Translations under genes and position numbers: made by a program
The notes under the pieces: generated by a model
What the model saw: only the letters and a program-made list of their open reading frames with translations
Told to the model about the DNA's origin: nothing
Databases searched by the model: none
Shown: piece by piece, positions 25,852 to 33,252 of the stretch
How the letters are laid out: every line of letters begins with the position of its first letter
Position numbering within the stretch: position 1 is the stretch's first letter
Assembly (NCBI GenBank): GCA_043760535.1
Contig: JAYUOV010000142.1
Span: 1 to 40,416, forward strand
Reading direction: 5' to 3'
Source of the DNA: JAZKFT01 sp043760535
GTDB lineage: Bacteria > Bacteroidota > Bacteroidia > Chitinophagales > Chitinophagaceae
Length of the DNA: 40,416 bases

Positions 25852-27720
25852 ATGAAAAAATTGCTGCTTTTAATAATGTTGATAGCCGGAGCATTGCGGG
25901 TGCTATCTCAAACGGAGCTAACCAAAGCAAATGAATGTTTCGACAAAAAGGATTACCAATGTGCGGCCGATAATTATAAAATAGCATTGGACAAGAAGGG
26001 TTATAAGGAAGACCAGCGGTACCTTGTGGAGTATCGCATTGGCTATTGCTACTCTAGCCAGGAGCAATATGGCATGGCCCTGGAATATTTAAACAAATCG
26101 CTGGTTTCTAAACCTGGTTATTATTCAAGCTACTGGGAGATGGGCAATGTGTATTACAATACAGGCAAATTTTTGGATGCTGTTACATATTACAAAAAGG
26201 CATACGATGGTACACCTTCATCAGCAGATAAAGAGACCATTACCTGGTGGTTAGCCAGAAGCTATTACAAGCAAAAAAATTACACATCTGCTATTCCCGA
26301 ATTCAAAAAAATCCTATCGAGACAAGGCACTTTTATTGAAGCCGATGTTTTTATTGCCGATGCTTTTTATTTCTTAAAAAAATACGATAGTGCAATTACC
26401 TATTATAAAAAAACGCTGACTTTATATAAACCGGATGATGCCACAGCCAAAAGTATCAATAGCTTTATAGGCAAGTGTTACAGAGAGCTTGGAAGAAACA
26501 AAGAGGCCAACGACCAGCAGGATGCCTTACTGGCACTGGACCCAGCATTTGCTAATGCCATGTGGGAAAAAGGCATTTTAAGTGCCAATAAAAAAGATTA
26601 TCAGCTAGCCATTGACTGGTATAAAAAATCCCTTCCTTCCTACACCAAAGACAGCTCCGACACCTATACTTTAATGAACAATATAACAGCCTGCTATTTA
26701 AACCTGAGCAATTTTGCCGAGGCGGTAAACTGGCAAATGAAGAAAAAGCCTTATAGTAAAAACAAGTATAACGAAATACTTAAAATAGCCTCGCTACAAT
26801 ACAGTAGGCTTAAGCAAAGAATAGAGTCTGAGAAAACCTGCAACGAAGGCATCGCTCAATATGCCCTTGAAACAGCAGAAAGACAGAAATCTTTACAAAA
26901 CATAGAGTACGTTTCTTTTCATAACATCCTGGGTAAAATCAACCTCGAAAGAAAAGACACCACAAAAGCCCTTATCTATTTCGAAAAAGCCTACAAACTA
27001 AATTCATCGAGTTACGAAGCCAATGCGGGATTGGCCGAAATAGCCTGGGCCCGCAAAAAAGATGCCGACTACAAAAAGTATTTTATAAACATTTACAAAA
27101 CCACCTACGATACACTTATTACAACCAGAAAAGAAATAGCCAATGTGTATGGCCGGGCAGCCCATACCGATGCCTGGATCAGTAAATTAACGTACTATTC
27201 TTCTAATGTAGAATCGGCTTTACAGTTCGACTCTTTGCAAAAAGAAGCCGTATTACTTTGGCCAATGGTGCTTAACCAAACAAGTTGGAAACTAGCCAGC
27301 TATAGAAAAGCCTGTATTTCCTTATTAAACAAGGCTGCCAAATACTACGCCGCCGATAAAAGCTATGTGAGCGATGTATATAATTCGATAGCGGTAATGT
27401 ATGAAACCAAAGACACCACCGCTATTCGCCTTGCTTTACTGGAAGCTGTAAAAGCAAACCCCGAAAACATTAAGGCCTGGGACAACCTGATGAAATACTA
27501 TACCTCTTACGACAGCCAGGCAGGCGTATTAGCGGTAGAAAAGCTGATAGCCATTTTAAAGAAACAAAAGGATAACGCAACCACAGCTACGGCTTACGTG
27601 TACAAAGGCGATTTTCTTTGGCGACTGGTAAAAAAAGAGGTAGCCAAAAAAGCCTGGCAGGAAGCACTTGTTTGGGATGCTGGTAATGCTACTGCTAAAG
27701 AAAGGATTAAGTTAGAATGA
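25852..27720 (+). CDS. Secreted tetratricopeptide-repeat protein
   Basis: A 622-residue exported protein with signal peptide MKKLLLLIMLIAGALRVLSQ followed by a chain of TPR units, for example YLVEYRIGYCYSSQEQYGMA, YWEMGNVYYNTGKFLDAVTY, WWLARSYYKQKNYTSAIPEF, FIADAFYFLKKYDSAITYYK and NAMWEKGILSANKKDYQLAI. A middle segment (about 330-480) is less regular and contains another unit, KALIYFEKAYKLNSSSYEAN. TPR solenoids act as protein-binding scaffolds; location is periplasm or outer membrane side. No enzymatic motif. It is divergent from the transketolase gene. Confidence 0.88.
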   Translation: MKKLLLLIMLIAGALRVLSQTELTKANECFDKKDYQCAADNYKIALDKKGYKEDQRYLVEYRIGYCYSSQEQYGMALEYLNKSLVSKPGYYSSYWEMGNVYYNTGKFLDAVTYYKKAYDGTPSSADKETITWWLARSYYKQKNYTSAIPEFKKILSRQGTFIEADVFIADAFYFLKKYDSAITYYKKTLTLYKPDDATAKSINSFIGKCYRELGRNKEANDQQDALLALDPAFANAMWEKGILSANKKDYQLAIDWYKKSLPSYTKDSSDTYTLMNNITACYLNLSNFAEAVNWQMKKKPYSKNKYNEILKIASLQYSRLKQRIESEKTCNEGIAQYALETAERQKSLQNIEYVSFHNILGKINLERKDTTKALIYFEKAYKLNSSSYEANAGLAEIAWARKKDADYKKYFINIYKTTYDTLITTRKEIANVYGRAAHTDAWISKLTYYSSNVESALQFDSLQKEAVLLWPMVLNQTSWKLASYRKACISLLNKAAKYYAADKSYVSDVYNSIAVMYETKDTTAIRLALLEAVKANPENIKAWDNLMKYYTSYDSQAGVLAVEKLIAILKKQKDNATTATAYVYKGDFLWRLVKKEVAKKAWQEALVWDAGNATAKERIKLE

Positions 27721-27729
27721 TTGGGGGGT

Positions 27730-27765
27730 GGGGATTAGGGATAAAGGATTGGGGATTAGGGATAA
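27730..27765 (+). repeat. GGGGATTAGGGATAA direct repeat after the TPR gene
   Basis: Two exact 15-bp copies (27730-27744 and 27751-27765), 21 bp apart and 10 bp after the TPR stop, within a G-rich stretch. Confidence 0.75.
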
Positions 27766-27789
27766 TTTTAGCCAGTCTCTTGGGTGTAA

Positions 27790-28012
27790 ACATATTTGTA
27801 GGAGGTAGTTCTCTGCACTTTTTTTCGGGCATAAAATTATAATCAACCCGAAGGGTAGGCGGTTAGCTCATTAAAATACTTTCTATGCGGACTTTGGTGT
27901 TTAGGCCAAATAATGTGCCACGGTCGTGTACTAGATTAAACGCTACATAGCGGTCACTGCGTATTTTTTTCCAGTGCTTTTGTTGTAGGGTAAAAGGCTG
28001 GTTTTTATTGCC
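27790..28012 (-). pseudogene. hemF: hemF (oxygen-dependent coproporphyrinogen III oxidase), 3' remnant
   Basis: Reading leftwards from about 28012 the frame gives PFTLQQKHWKKIRSDRYVAF and NLVHDRGTLFGLNTKVRIES, then ILMS and TAA (27865-27863). The block RYVxFNLVxDRGTLFGLxT followed by RxESILMS is the diagnostic C-terminal core of HemF. After the TAA the same frame reads PPTLRVDYNFMPEKK, again as expected (family LMSxPP), so the stop is a nonsense change. Nothing of the first three quarters of the gene is present; the upstream side is joined directly to an ISAs1 transposase remnant. It cannot be functional. HemF decarboxylates coproporphyrinogen III in heme synthesis; a working copy or HemN would have to be elsewhere. 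Confidence 0.78.
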
Positions 28013-29190
28013 CATTGTTATTTTTTGCTTCATCTTCCTTTAGCGTTTCATCTTTCACCCAATGCAGTGAATGTTCTATCTGCGAGTGATTGCTTATAAC
28101 CTCGCCATAAACTAACGCACTCTCATTTCTATTGCTTATAAAATATGCCATTTCCTCTCTTCTATTTCCCTTTTCAGTATCCTGCTTAAACCAGCAACCT
28201 GTTGCAACTCTTTCCGGTAAGGGCATATAGCCGCTACACTATTGCTTACCTCTGTATGTCTTAGCTCTATCCCTCCCTTATTTATTTCTAATGCGGTATA
28301 TAGGCACTATTCTGGTTGTTTGTGTAGGTAAGTAATCATTACATACATCTTAATGAGTGTTGGTTGATTATTTTTGCCCCCAATCAAATAATCGTTGTTA
28401 CTGTAGATAATTACTTCTTTCGTTTTTTTGGTACTGAAGAGTATTCAACCTAAAAGTTACCCCTTCCAGATCCAAAGCTTCTATCAATTGCTTCTCAACA
28501 GGTATCGCACTTTCATTTGAGTGATATACTTGTACATTACCAAGTATCAATTTCTGTTTTGAACAATACAAACTTCAGAACTCCTTACCCCTCGCAGTTT
28601 TGATTGCGTAGTTTTTCTTTTTTTAAACCCAGCGAAAGCCGTGCCCTGATGTAGCGACATTGGCGAACGTTGTAAATCCCGTAGCATTACGGTACTCCGT
28701 TCAGCTGGCTGCTACTATCCGGCTTTTTAGATTGCGAATAATAAGCTGTTTCAGATTAAAGGGTAAGGAGTTCTGAACTTACTAGGCTTACGAAACCCTG
28801 TTCTATCGAATGCACCTTGGTTACTGTACCAAAAAAAATAGCCTTTCTATCGTTACTGATCCATTCATTTTTAGAGATCTTTATATACTGCATTGCCCAT
28901 TGGTAGAATTGCTTGCTTATCTCTCCAAAATTTATATGCATCAACACTTAACGTATTGCATCAACACTCGAAAGTTGACCATGTTTTGGCTTCAAGTAAT
29001 CCAGCAAATCTACTTTATTACCTTTTATAATGTTGCCAAACGCCCAATAAGCTATATAGCTACTCATTACTCCCATTAGCGTTATTAATATATTTAACTT
29101 TAAATCATGTAGCTCACCTTGGGAGCGTTGGGGATTTTTTATTTTAATCAAATATTCCAGTAAATCACTTACATAGTTACTTATCGTTTT
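28005..29190 (-). pseudogene. ISAs1-family transposase, degraded and split by a 202-bp element
   Basis: Reading leftwards, the N-terminal part gives LEYLIKIKNPQRSQGELHDL, LDYLKPKHGQLSSVDAIR, a TAA (28950-28948), then VLMHINFGEISKQFYQWAMQ and KNEWISNDRKAI (first Asp region, DGK changed to DRK). It breaks in GFVSLVS at the 202-bp element, resumes as LYCSKQKLILGNVQVYHSNE and LIEALDLEGVTF, and after further frameshifts ends with AYFISNRNESALVYGEVISN and IEHSLHWVKDETLKEDEAK (catalytic Glu region, cf. IENSLHWVLDVTFxED). The lesions make it inactive. The true start is unclear because no ATG lies in the upstream open frame. It lies between hemF remnants and the ftsH terminator. Confidence 0.85.
28575..28776. 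mobile_element. 202-bp MITE-like element with perfect 16-bp inverted repeats
   Basis: Ends TCAGAACTCCTTACCC (28575-28590) and its exact reverse complement (28761-28776), flanked by ACT on both sides (28572-28574, 28777-28779) as a 3-bp target duplication. Removing element plus one ACT restores the transposase frame ...VSLVS-LYCSKQK. The inside is non-coding, with two GATTGCG motifs (28602, 28730) and a hairpin CCGTA-GCAT-TACGG (28679-28692). A second copy starts at 40261. It is presumably moved by a transposase recognising the same ends, not seen here. Confidence 0.85.
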
Positions 29191-29243
29191 TACAAGTAAA
29201 AGTATAAAAATTAGAACACAATAGCCTTTCGTTAACAGGGGTG

Positions 29244-29283
29244 GAAGACAAAAAAAGCCGCTAACATAATTGTCAGCGGCTTT
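29244..29283 (-). terminator. Intrinsic terminator of the rsfS-ftsH transcript
   Basis: Arms AAAGCCGCT (29254-29262) and AGCGGCTTT (29275-29283) pair perfectly around a 12-base loop. On the minus strand a T-run follows. It lies 17 bp after the ftsH stop. Confidence 0.9.
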
Positions 29284-29300
29284 GGTATTTTAAAATCTTA

Positions 29301-31373
29301 TTAATCCAACGAATGTGGCAACACACTTTCTTCTTGCGGCGCTATTATGGTGCCGTTTTCGTGGTGTGTAGCTTTGTGTTCGGCCACTTCAAGGCTTTTC
29401 TTTTCTTCAAAGGGGCGCTTGCCTATCAATGTTTCTACATCGGTTTGAAACAACACTTCTTTCAGTAATAATTCTTTGGCAAGTTTCTCTACTTCATCTC
29501 TTTTTTCGGTAAGTAGTTTCTTGGTTCGGATGTAGGCGATGTCTATAATTTTACGCACTTCTTCATCTATAATTTTACCGGTTTCTTCGCTGTAAGGCTT
29601 GGTAAAAGTATTCTCTGCGGTAGGGTCGTAGTAGCTAATATTACCTACTTTCTCGTTCATACCATATACAGTAACCATGCTGTAGGCAATTCGGCTAATC
29701 TGCTGCAGATCGTTGCTGGCACCAGTACTTATTTTACCAAAGAAAATATCTTCGGCAGCACGGCCACCAAGCGTCATTGCTATCTGATCGTTTAGCTGAT
29801 CGGTATTGTACAGATATTGCTCTTTGGGTGTGTATTGGGCATAACCAAGGGCTGCTGTACCACGTGGTACAATGGTTACTTTTAGTAAAGGATACGCATG
29901 TTCTAAAAACCAACCACAAACAGCATGGCCAGCTTCGTGGTAAGCGATAATCTCTTTTTCTTCGGGCAAAATGAGCTTATTCTTTTTCTCTAAACCGCCA
30001 ATTACCCTGTCCACCGCGTCCTGAAAATCGCTCATATCCACTGCATCTTTTCCTTTGCGGGCTGCTATAAGGGCAGCTTCGTTACATACGTTAGCAATAT
30101 CCGCACCAGCAAATCCTGGTGTTTGTTCGGCCAGCTTGTGTATATCTAATGTTTGCGAAATTTTAATTGGTTTCAAGTGCACCTTAAAAATTTGCTCACG
30201 GCCGCTCACATCGGGTCTATCAATTGTAATCTGCCTATCGAAACGACCCGGACGAAGCAATGCCGCATCCAACACATCTGGACGGTTGGTGGCTGCTAAT
30301 ATAATAATTCCTGTATCACCGCCAAAGCCATCCATTTCTACAAGTAACTGGTTGAGGGTATTTTCCCTTTCATCATTACTCATCATGGCATTGCGACCAC
30401 GAGCCCGGCCAATTGCATCTATCTCATCTATAAAAATAATACAAGGAGCCTTATCACGGGCTTGCTTAAACAAATCCCTTACACGGCTGGCACCAACGCC
30501 TACAAACATTTCTACAAAGTCGCTTCCGCTAAGACTAAAGAAAGGCACTTTGGCTTCGCCGGCCATTGCTTTTGCAAGCAGGGTTTTTCCTGTACCGGGA
30601 GGGCCTATAAGCAATGCACCCTTAGGTATTTTACCACCAAGAGCTGTGTATTTTTTTGGGTGTTTTAAGAAATCTACAATCTCCATTACCTCTACTTTGG
30701 CTTCGTCTAAACCAGCTACATCGGCAAAAGTGATATTTACTTTCAGGTCTTTATCAAAAATTTGGGCACGGCTTTTGCCTATATTAAAAATGCCACCTGG
30801 CCCACCCGCACCTGCACCACCGCCCATCTTGCGCATCATCATTACAAGCGATAATGCAATAAGCCCAAAGAAAATAACATTGGTTATTATGGAGCCATAT
30901 TCTGGATCGTTTTCTACAGTGGCAAATAGTTCTGGTAATTGCTTTTCTTTTTTAAAATCTTCCAAACTTTTACTAAAACCTTCCCAATCGGTTAAGCCAA
31001 ACTCAAATTGAGGTGTTTTGTTCCCGTTTACAAGCAGGGTTGGTTTGTTTTTTAGTTTAGACTGATAATAGCCCTTTTTAAGACTATCTGCCTTTACGAA
31101 GACCCTAACTAGCCGCTTATTATTTACTTTAATTATTTTTTCAACATCGCCTTTGGCATACATTTCTTCTTTAAAAGTTTTTTCATCGATGTTAACGATT
31201 TCTGTATCACTTTTAAAAATTTGCATACCTAAAATTACGGCTGCAATGATGCCATAAACCCAGTAAATACTGAATTTAGGACCCTTACGTGGAGTCGTTT
31301 TATTGTCGTTGTTGCGGTTCTGGGGGTTGCGTTTGTTTTTTTCGTCCCGTTGTTGTTCTTCTTCAGGTAGCAT
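29301..31373 (-). CDS. ftsH: ATP-dependent zinc metalloprotease FtsH
   Basis: A 690-residue membrane-anchored AAA+ protease. Two membrane segments (about 35-53 and 162-182) flank a periplasmic domain, then a GGGAGAGGPGG linker. AAA module: Walker A GPPGTGKT (257-264), Walker B IIFIDEID (about 312-319), SRH ATNRPDVLDAALLRPGRFD. Protease: HEAGH (479-483) with the third zinc ligand in TGASNDLQQ-type region further on. It degrades unassembled membrane proteins and short-lived regulators as a hexamer. ATG 31373 (MLPEEEQQ) starts the charged N-terminus normal for Bacteroidota FtsH. It follows rsfS on the same strand, a conserved pair in this phylum, and ends in a strong terminator. Confidence 0.97.
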   Translation of the reverse strand: MLPEEEQQRDEKNKRNPQNRNNDNKTTPRKGPKFSIYWVYGIIAAVILGMQIFKSDTEIVNIDEKTFKEEMYAKGDVEKIIKVNNKRLVRVFVKADSLKKGYYQSKLKNKPTLLVNGNKTPQFEFGLTDWEGFSKSLEDFKKEKQLPELFATVENDPEYGSIITNVIFFGLIALSLVMMMRKMGGGAGAGGPGGIFNIGKSRAQIFDKDLKVNITFADVAGLDEAKVEVMEIVDFLKHPKKYTALGGKIPKGALLIGPPGTGKTLLAKAMAGEAKVPFFSLSGSDFVEMFVGVGASRVRDLFKQARDKAPCIIFIDEIDAIGRARGRNAMMSNDERENTLNQLLVEMDGFGGDTGIIILAATNRPDVLDAALLRPGRFDRQITIDRPDVSGREQIFKVHLKPIKISQTLDIHKLAEQTPGFAGADIANVCNEAALIAARKGKDAVDMSDFQDAVDRVIGGLEKKNKLILPEEKEIIAYHEAGHAVCGWFLEHAYPLLKVTIVPRGTAALGYAQYTPKEQYLYNTDQLNDQIAMTLGGRAAEDIFFGKISTGASNDLQQISRIAYSMVTVYGMNEKVGNISYYDPTAENTFTKPYSEETGKIIDEEVRKIIDIAYIRTKKLLTEKRDEVEKLAKELLLKEVLFQTDVETLIGKRPFEEKKSLEVAEHKATHHENGTIIAPQEESVLPHSLD

Positions 31374-31562
31374 ATTTGTAGTTCTAGACTTGCTTATTTG
31401 TTTATAATAACAATCTGCGTTCAATTTGTTTGCAGATTGATGGACATTTTTACTATCGTTTGTGTTGCATTAGGTGGCTGGTTAATAGTATTGGTGAGTA
31501 AATAATATTTTTTTATTGGGGTAAATGACTAGATGACCAATTGCCCAAAGTGTTTTTTAGTA

Positions 31563-31964
31563 TCAATCTTCATGGCTGGTAGAAGGTGCATCATGCCACA
31601 TTTCTTCTAACTGGTAAAAATTTCTGGTTTCAGGTTGCATTACGTGTACTACTACGTTTACGTAGTCTATCAAAATCCATTTTTGAGCCTGGCGGCCTTC
31701 ATGCTGATAGGGCAGTTCACCTATTTCTTTTCGTACTATTTCTTCCACATTATCTGCTATGGCTTTAACCTGTGTGCTGCTATTTGCTTCGCAAACAATA
31801 AAAAAATCTGCCGAAGCTTCCACAATCTTTCTTAAGTCTAGCGATACAATGTTGCTTCCCTTTTTTTCCTGTATGGCTTTAATAATTGTCTTGAAAAGTT
31901 TGGAGTTACGGTTAAGCCTAGTGAGCGGCTTTGTGGGAACAGTAGAAACGGTTTTAGTAGTCAA
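31563..31964 (-). CDS. rsfS: Ribosome silencing factor RsfS
   Basis: About 133 residues matching RsfS/Iojap: LFKTIIKAIQEKKGSNIVSL, DLRKIVEASADFFIVCEANS, STQVKAIADNVEEIVRKE, EGRQAQKWILIDYVNVVVHV, and the terminal ETRNFYQLEEMWHDAP. It binds ribosomal protein uL14 and blocks subunit joining in starvation. No ATG precedes the conserved part; TTG 31964 (MTTKTVSTVPTK) or TTG 31970 must be used, with the former giving a more usual N-terminus. It is upstream of ftsH with a 189-bp gap and divergent from birA, so a shared control region of about 90 bp lies between 31965 and 32054. Confidence 0.93.
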   Translation of the reverse strand: MTTKTVSTVPTKPLTRLNRNSKLFKTIIKAIQEKKGSNIVSLDLRKIVEASADFFIVCEANSSTQVKAIADNVEEIVRKEIGELPYQHEGRQAQKWILIDYVNVVVHVMQPETRNFYQLEEMWHDAPSTSHED

Positions 31965-32054
31965 ACACAATAAAATTTAATTCCCAATGAAAGGGATTGA
32001 AAGAATAAGTTGAATTTTGAAGTTCAAAAGTAACCATTTAGTTTGTAACCAATA

Positions 32055-32834
32055 ATGTCATCCATCGGAAACCATATAACCGCTTTAAACTCTGTTGATA
32101 GCTCCAACAACTATGCCATGCAGCAGGTTCATGCAGGAATGGCGGAGCATGGGCAAGTATGGTTTGCTCTGGAACAGACGGCAGGTAAGGGGCAGCGGGG
32201 TAAAGAATGGAAGGGAACGGCTGGCGAAAATATTCTAATGAGCGTGGTTTTGGAAACCAATAAGCTAACTATCGGCCAGCAGTTTAGATTAAGTGCAGCG
32301 GTAGCGGTGGCTGTAAGAAATTTTTTTGCATTTTATGCTGGCGACAATACTTGTATTAAATGGCCAAACGATTTATACTGGTGTGACAGGAAGGCAGGAG
32401 GAATATTAATTGAGAATGTGATAGGCGGTGCAAGGTCGGTCAGCAGTCAAGGGCCAATGGTGAACAGTATTTGGAAATGGGCCGTAGTGGGTATCGGTAT
32501 AAATATTAACCAAACTGATTTCCCCAAAAATTTGCCCAATCCAATATCGCTCCACCACATTACGCAAAAAAAGTACGAAATGATGGAGCTTGTAAACGAA
32601 CTGTGTGCCTGCCTGCAAATACAATGGCAGTTACTAATTGCTGGTAAATGGCATGAAATCTATAATGAATATAATACCCATCTTTACAAGGTTGGTAAGC
32701 AAGTACGGCTTCGCAAAAAAAATGTTGTGATGCCCTGCACCATACGTGGCGTTTCGAAAAATGGAAAATTACTGATTGAGGAAGATGAAACTGTAAGGTT
32801 TGGTTTTGGCGAGGTAAGCTGGGAGATTGGTTGA
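32055..32834 (+). CDS. birA: Biotin--[acetyl-CoA-carboxylase] ligase
   Basis: A 259-residue biotin protein ligase without the N-terminal DNA-binding domain (group I). Motifs: QTAGKGQRGKEWKGTAGENI (biotinyl-AMP loop, GxGxxGxxW-type), CIKWPNDLYWCDRKAGGILI (KWPND and GGILxE) and AVVGIGININQTDFP. The C-terminal small domain RGVSKNGKLLIEEDE follows. It activates biotin with ATP and attaches it to carboxylase carrier domains; because it lacks HTH it should not repress genes. The TGA stop lies inside a tandem GGTTGATT repeat. Divergent from rsfS. Confidence 0.93.
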   Translation: MSSIGNHITALNSVDSSNNYAMQQVHAGMAEHGQVWFALEQTAGKGQRGKEWKGTAGENILMSVVLETNKLTIGQQFRLSAAVAVAVRNFFAFYAGDNTCIKWPNDLYWCDRKAGGILIENVIGGARSVSSQGPMVNSIWKWAVVGIGININQTDFPKNLPNPISLHHITQKKYEMMELVNELCACLQIQWQLLIAGKWHEIYNEYNTHLYKVGKQVRLRKKNVVMPCTIRGVSKNGKLLIEEDETVRFGFGEVSWEIG

Positions 32835-32889
32835 TTGGGTAATTGGTTGATTCGTTGATTGGTTGATTGGTTGATTCGTTGATTGGATA
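32826..32889 (+). repeat. TTGATTGG/TTGATTCG tandem repeat covering the birA stop
   Basis: Seven to eight units of about eight bases (TTGATTGG, TTGATTCG, TAATTGG variants). The first unit contains the birA stop codon (TGA 32832-32834), so the array begins inside the coding region. Confidence 0.85.
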
Positions 32890-32937
32890 ATTAGATCAAT
32901 CGTAAATAACTATCCCCCAGGCTTCTACCGTCTGGCG

Positions 32938-33252
32938 TCAAGCGTTCTCCGCTTCCCTTGCTTCTATTTCGAACTTATTGTTATAATACCCGTGGCAGAC
33001 GCTTTCCCATAAGTACTTTGCCAAAAATCCAAAGTAGCCATGTTGCCGGTATTGTTCTATGTGTTTTAATTCATGCTTAACCCACTTTTCATTGTGTAAA
33101 AATTCTTTTTTGGTAACACCCCAAATATGGATGGTGTTGCCAAATACGATGGCCATGTTTTCTCCCTTCATCAGTCTGGCTGCAAGCTTTGCTCTATTTG
33201 AGTTTTCTTTTATTAGTATATGTTTTTCATCCACCTTGGGTTTGTTTTGCAT
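32938..33252 (-). CDS. Small HExxH zincin-like protein
   Basis: A 104-residue soluble protein with a zinc-protease-type motif HELKH (60-64, in KWVKHELKHIEQYRQHGYFG) and a downstream acidic patch FEIEARE (94-100) that could give the third ligand. The segment IVFGNTIHIWGVTKKEFL precedes it, as in DUF4157/minigluzincin-like domains. No signal peptide. It starts with ATG directly after the TAA stop of the giant T9SS cargo gene (zero bases between), so the two are probably co-translated. The function is unknown; a peptidase role is only an inference from the motif. Confidence 0.7.
   Translation of the reverse strand: MQNKPKVDEKHILIKENSNRAKLAARLMKGENMAIVFGNTIHIWGVTKKEFLHNEKWVKHELKHIEQYRQHGYFGFLAKYLWESVCHGYYNNKFEIEAREAENA

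Noticed and set aside
30055..31011. 318-codon plus-strand frame opposite ftsH
   Set aside because: An antisense shadow of a highly conserved gene, Ser/Leu/Pro-rich without domains.
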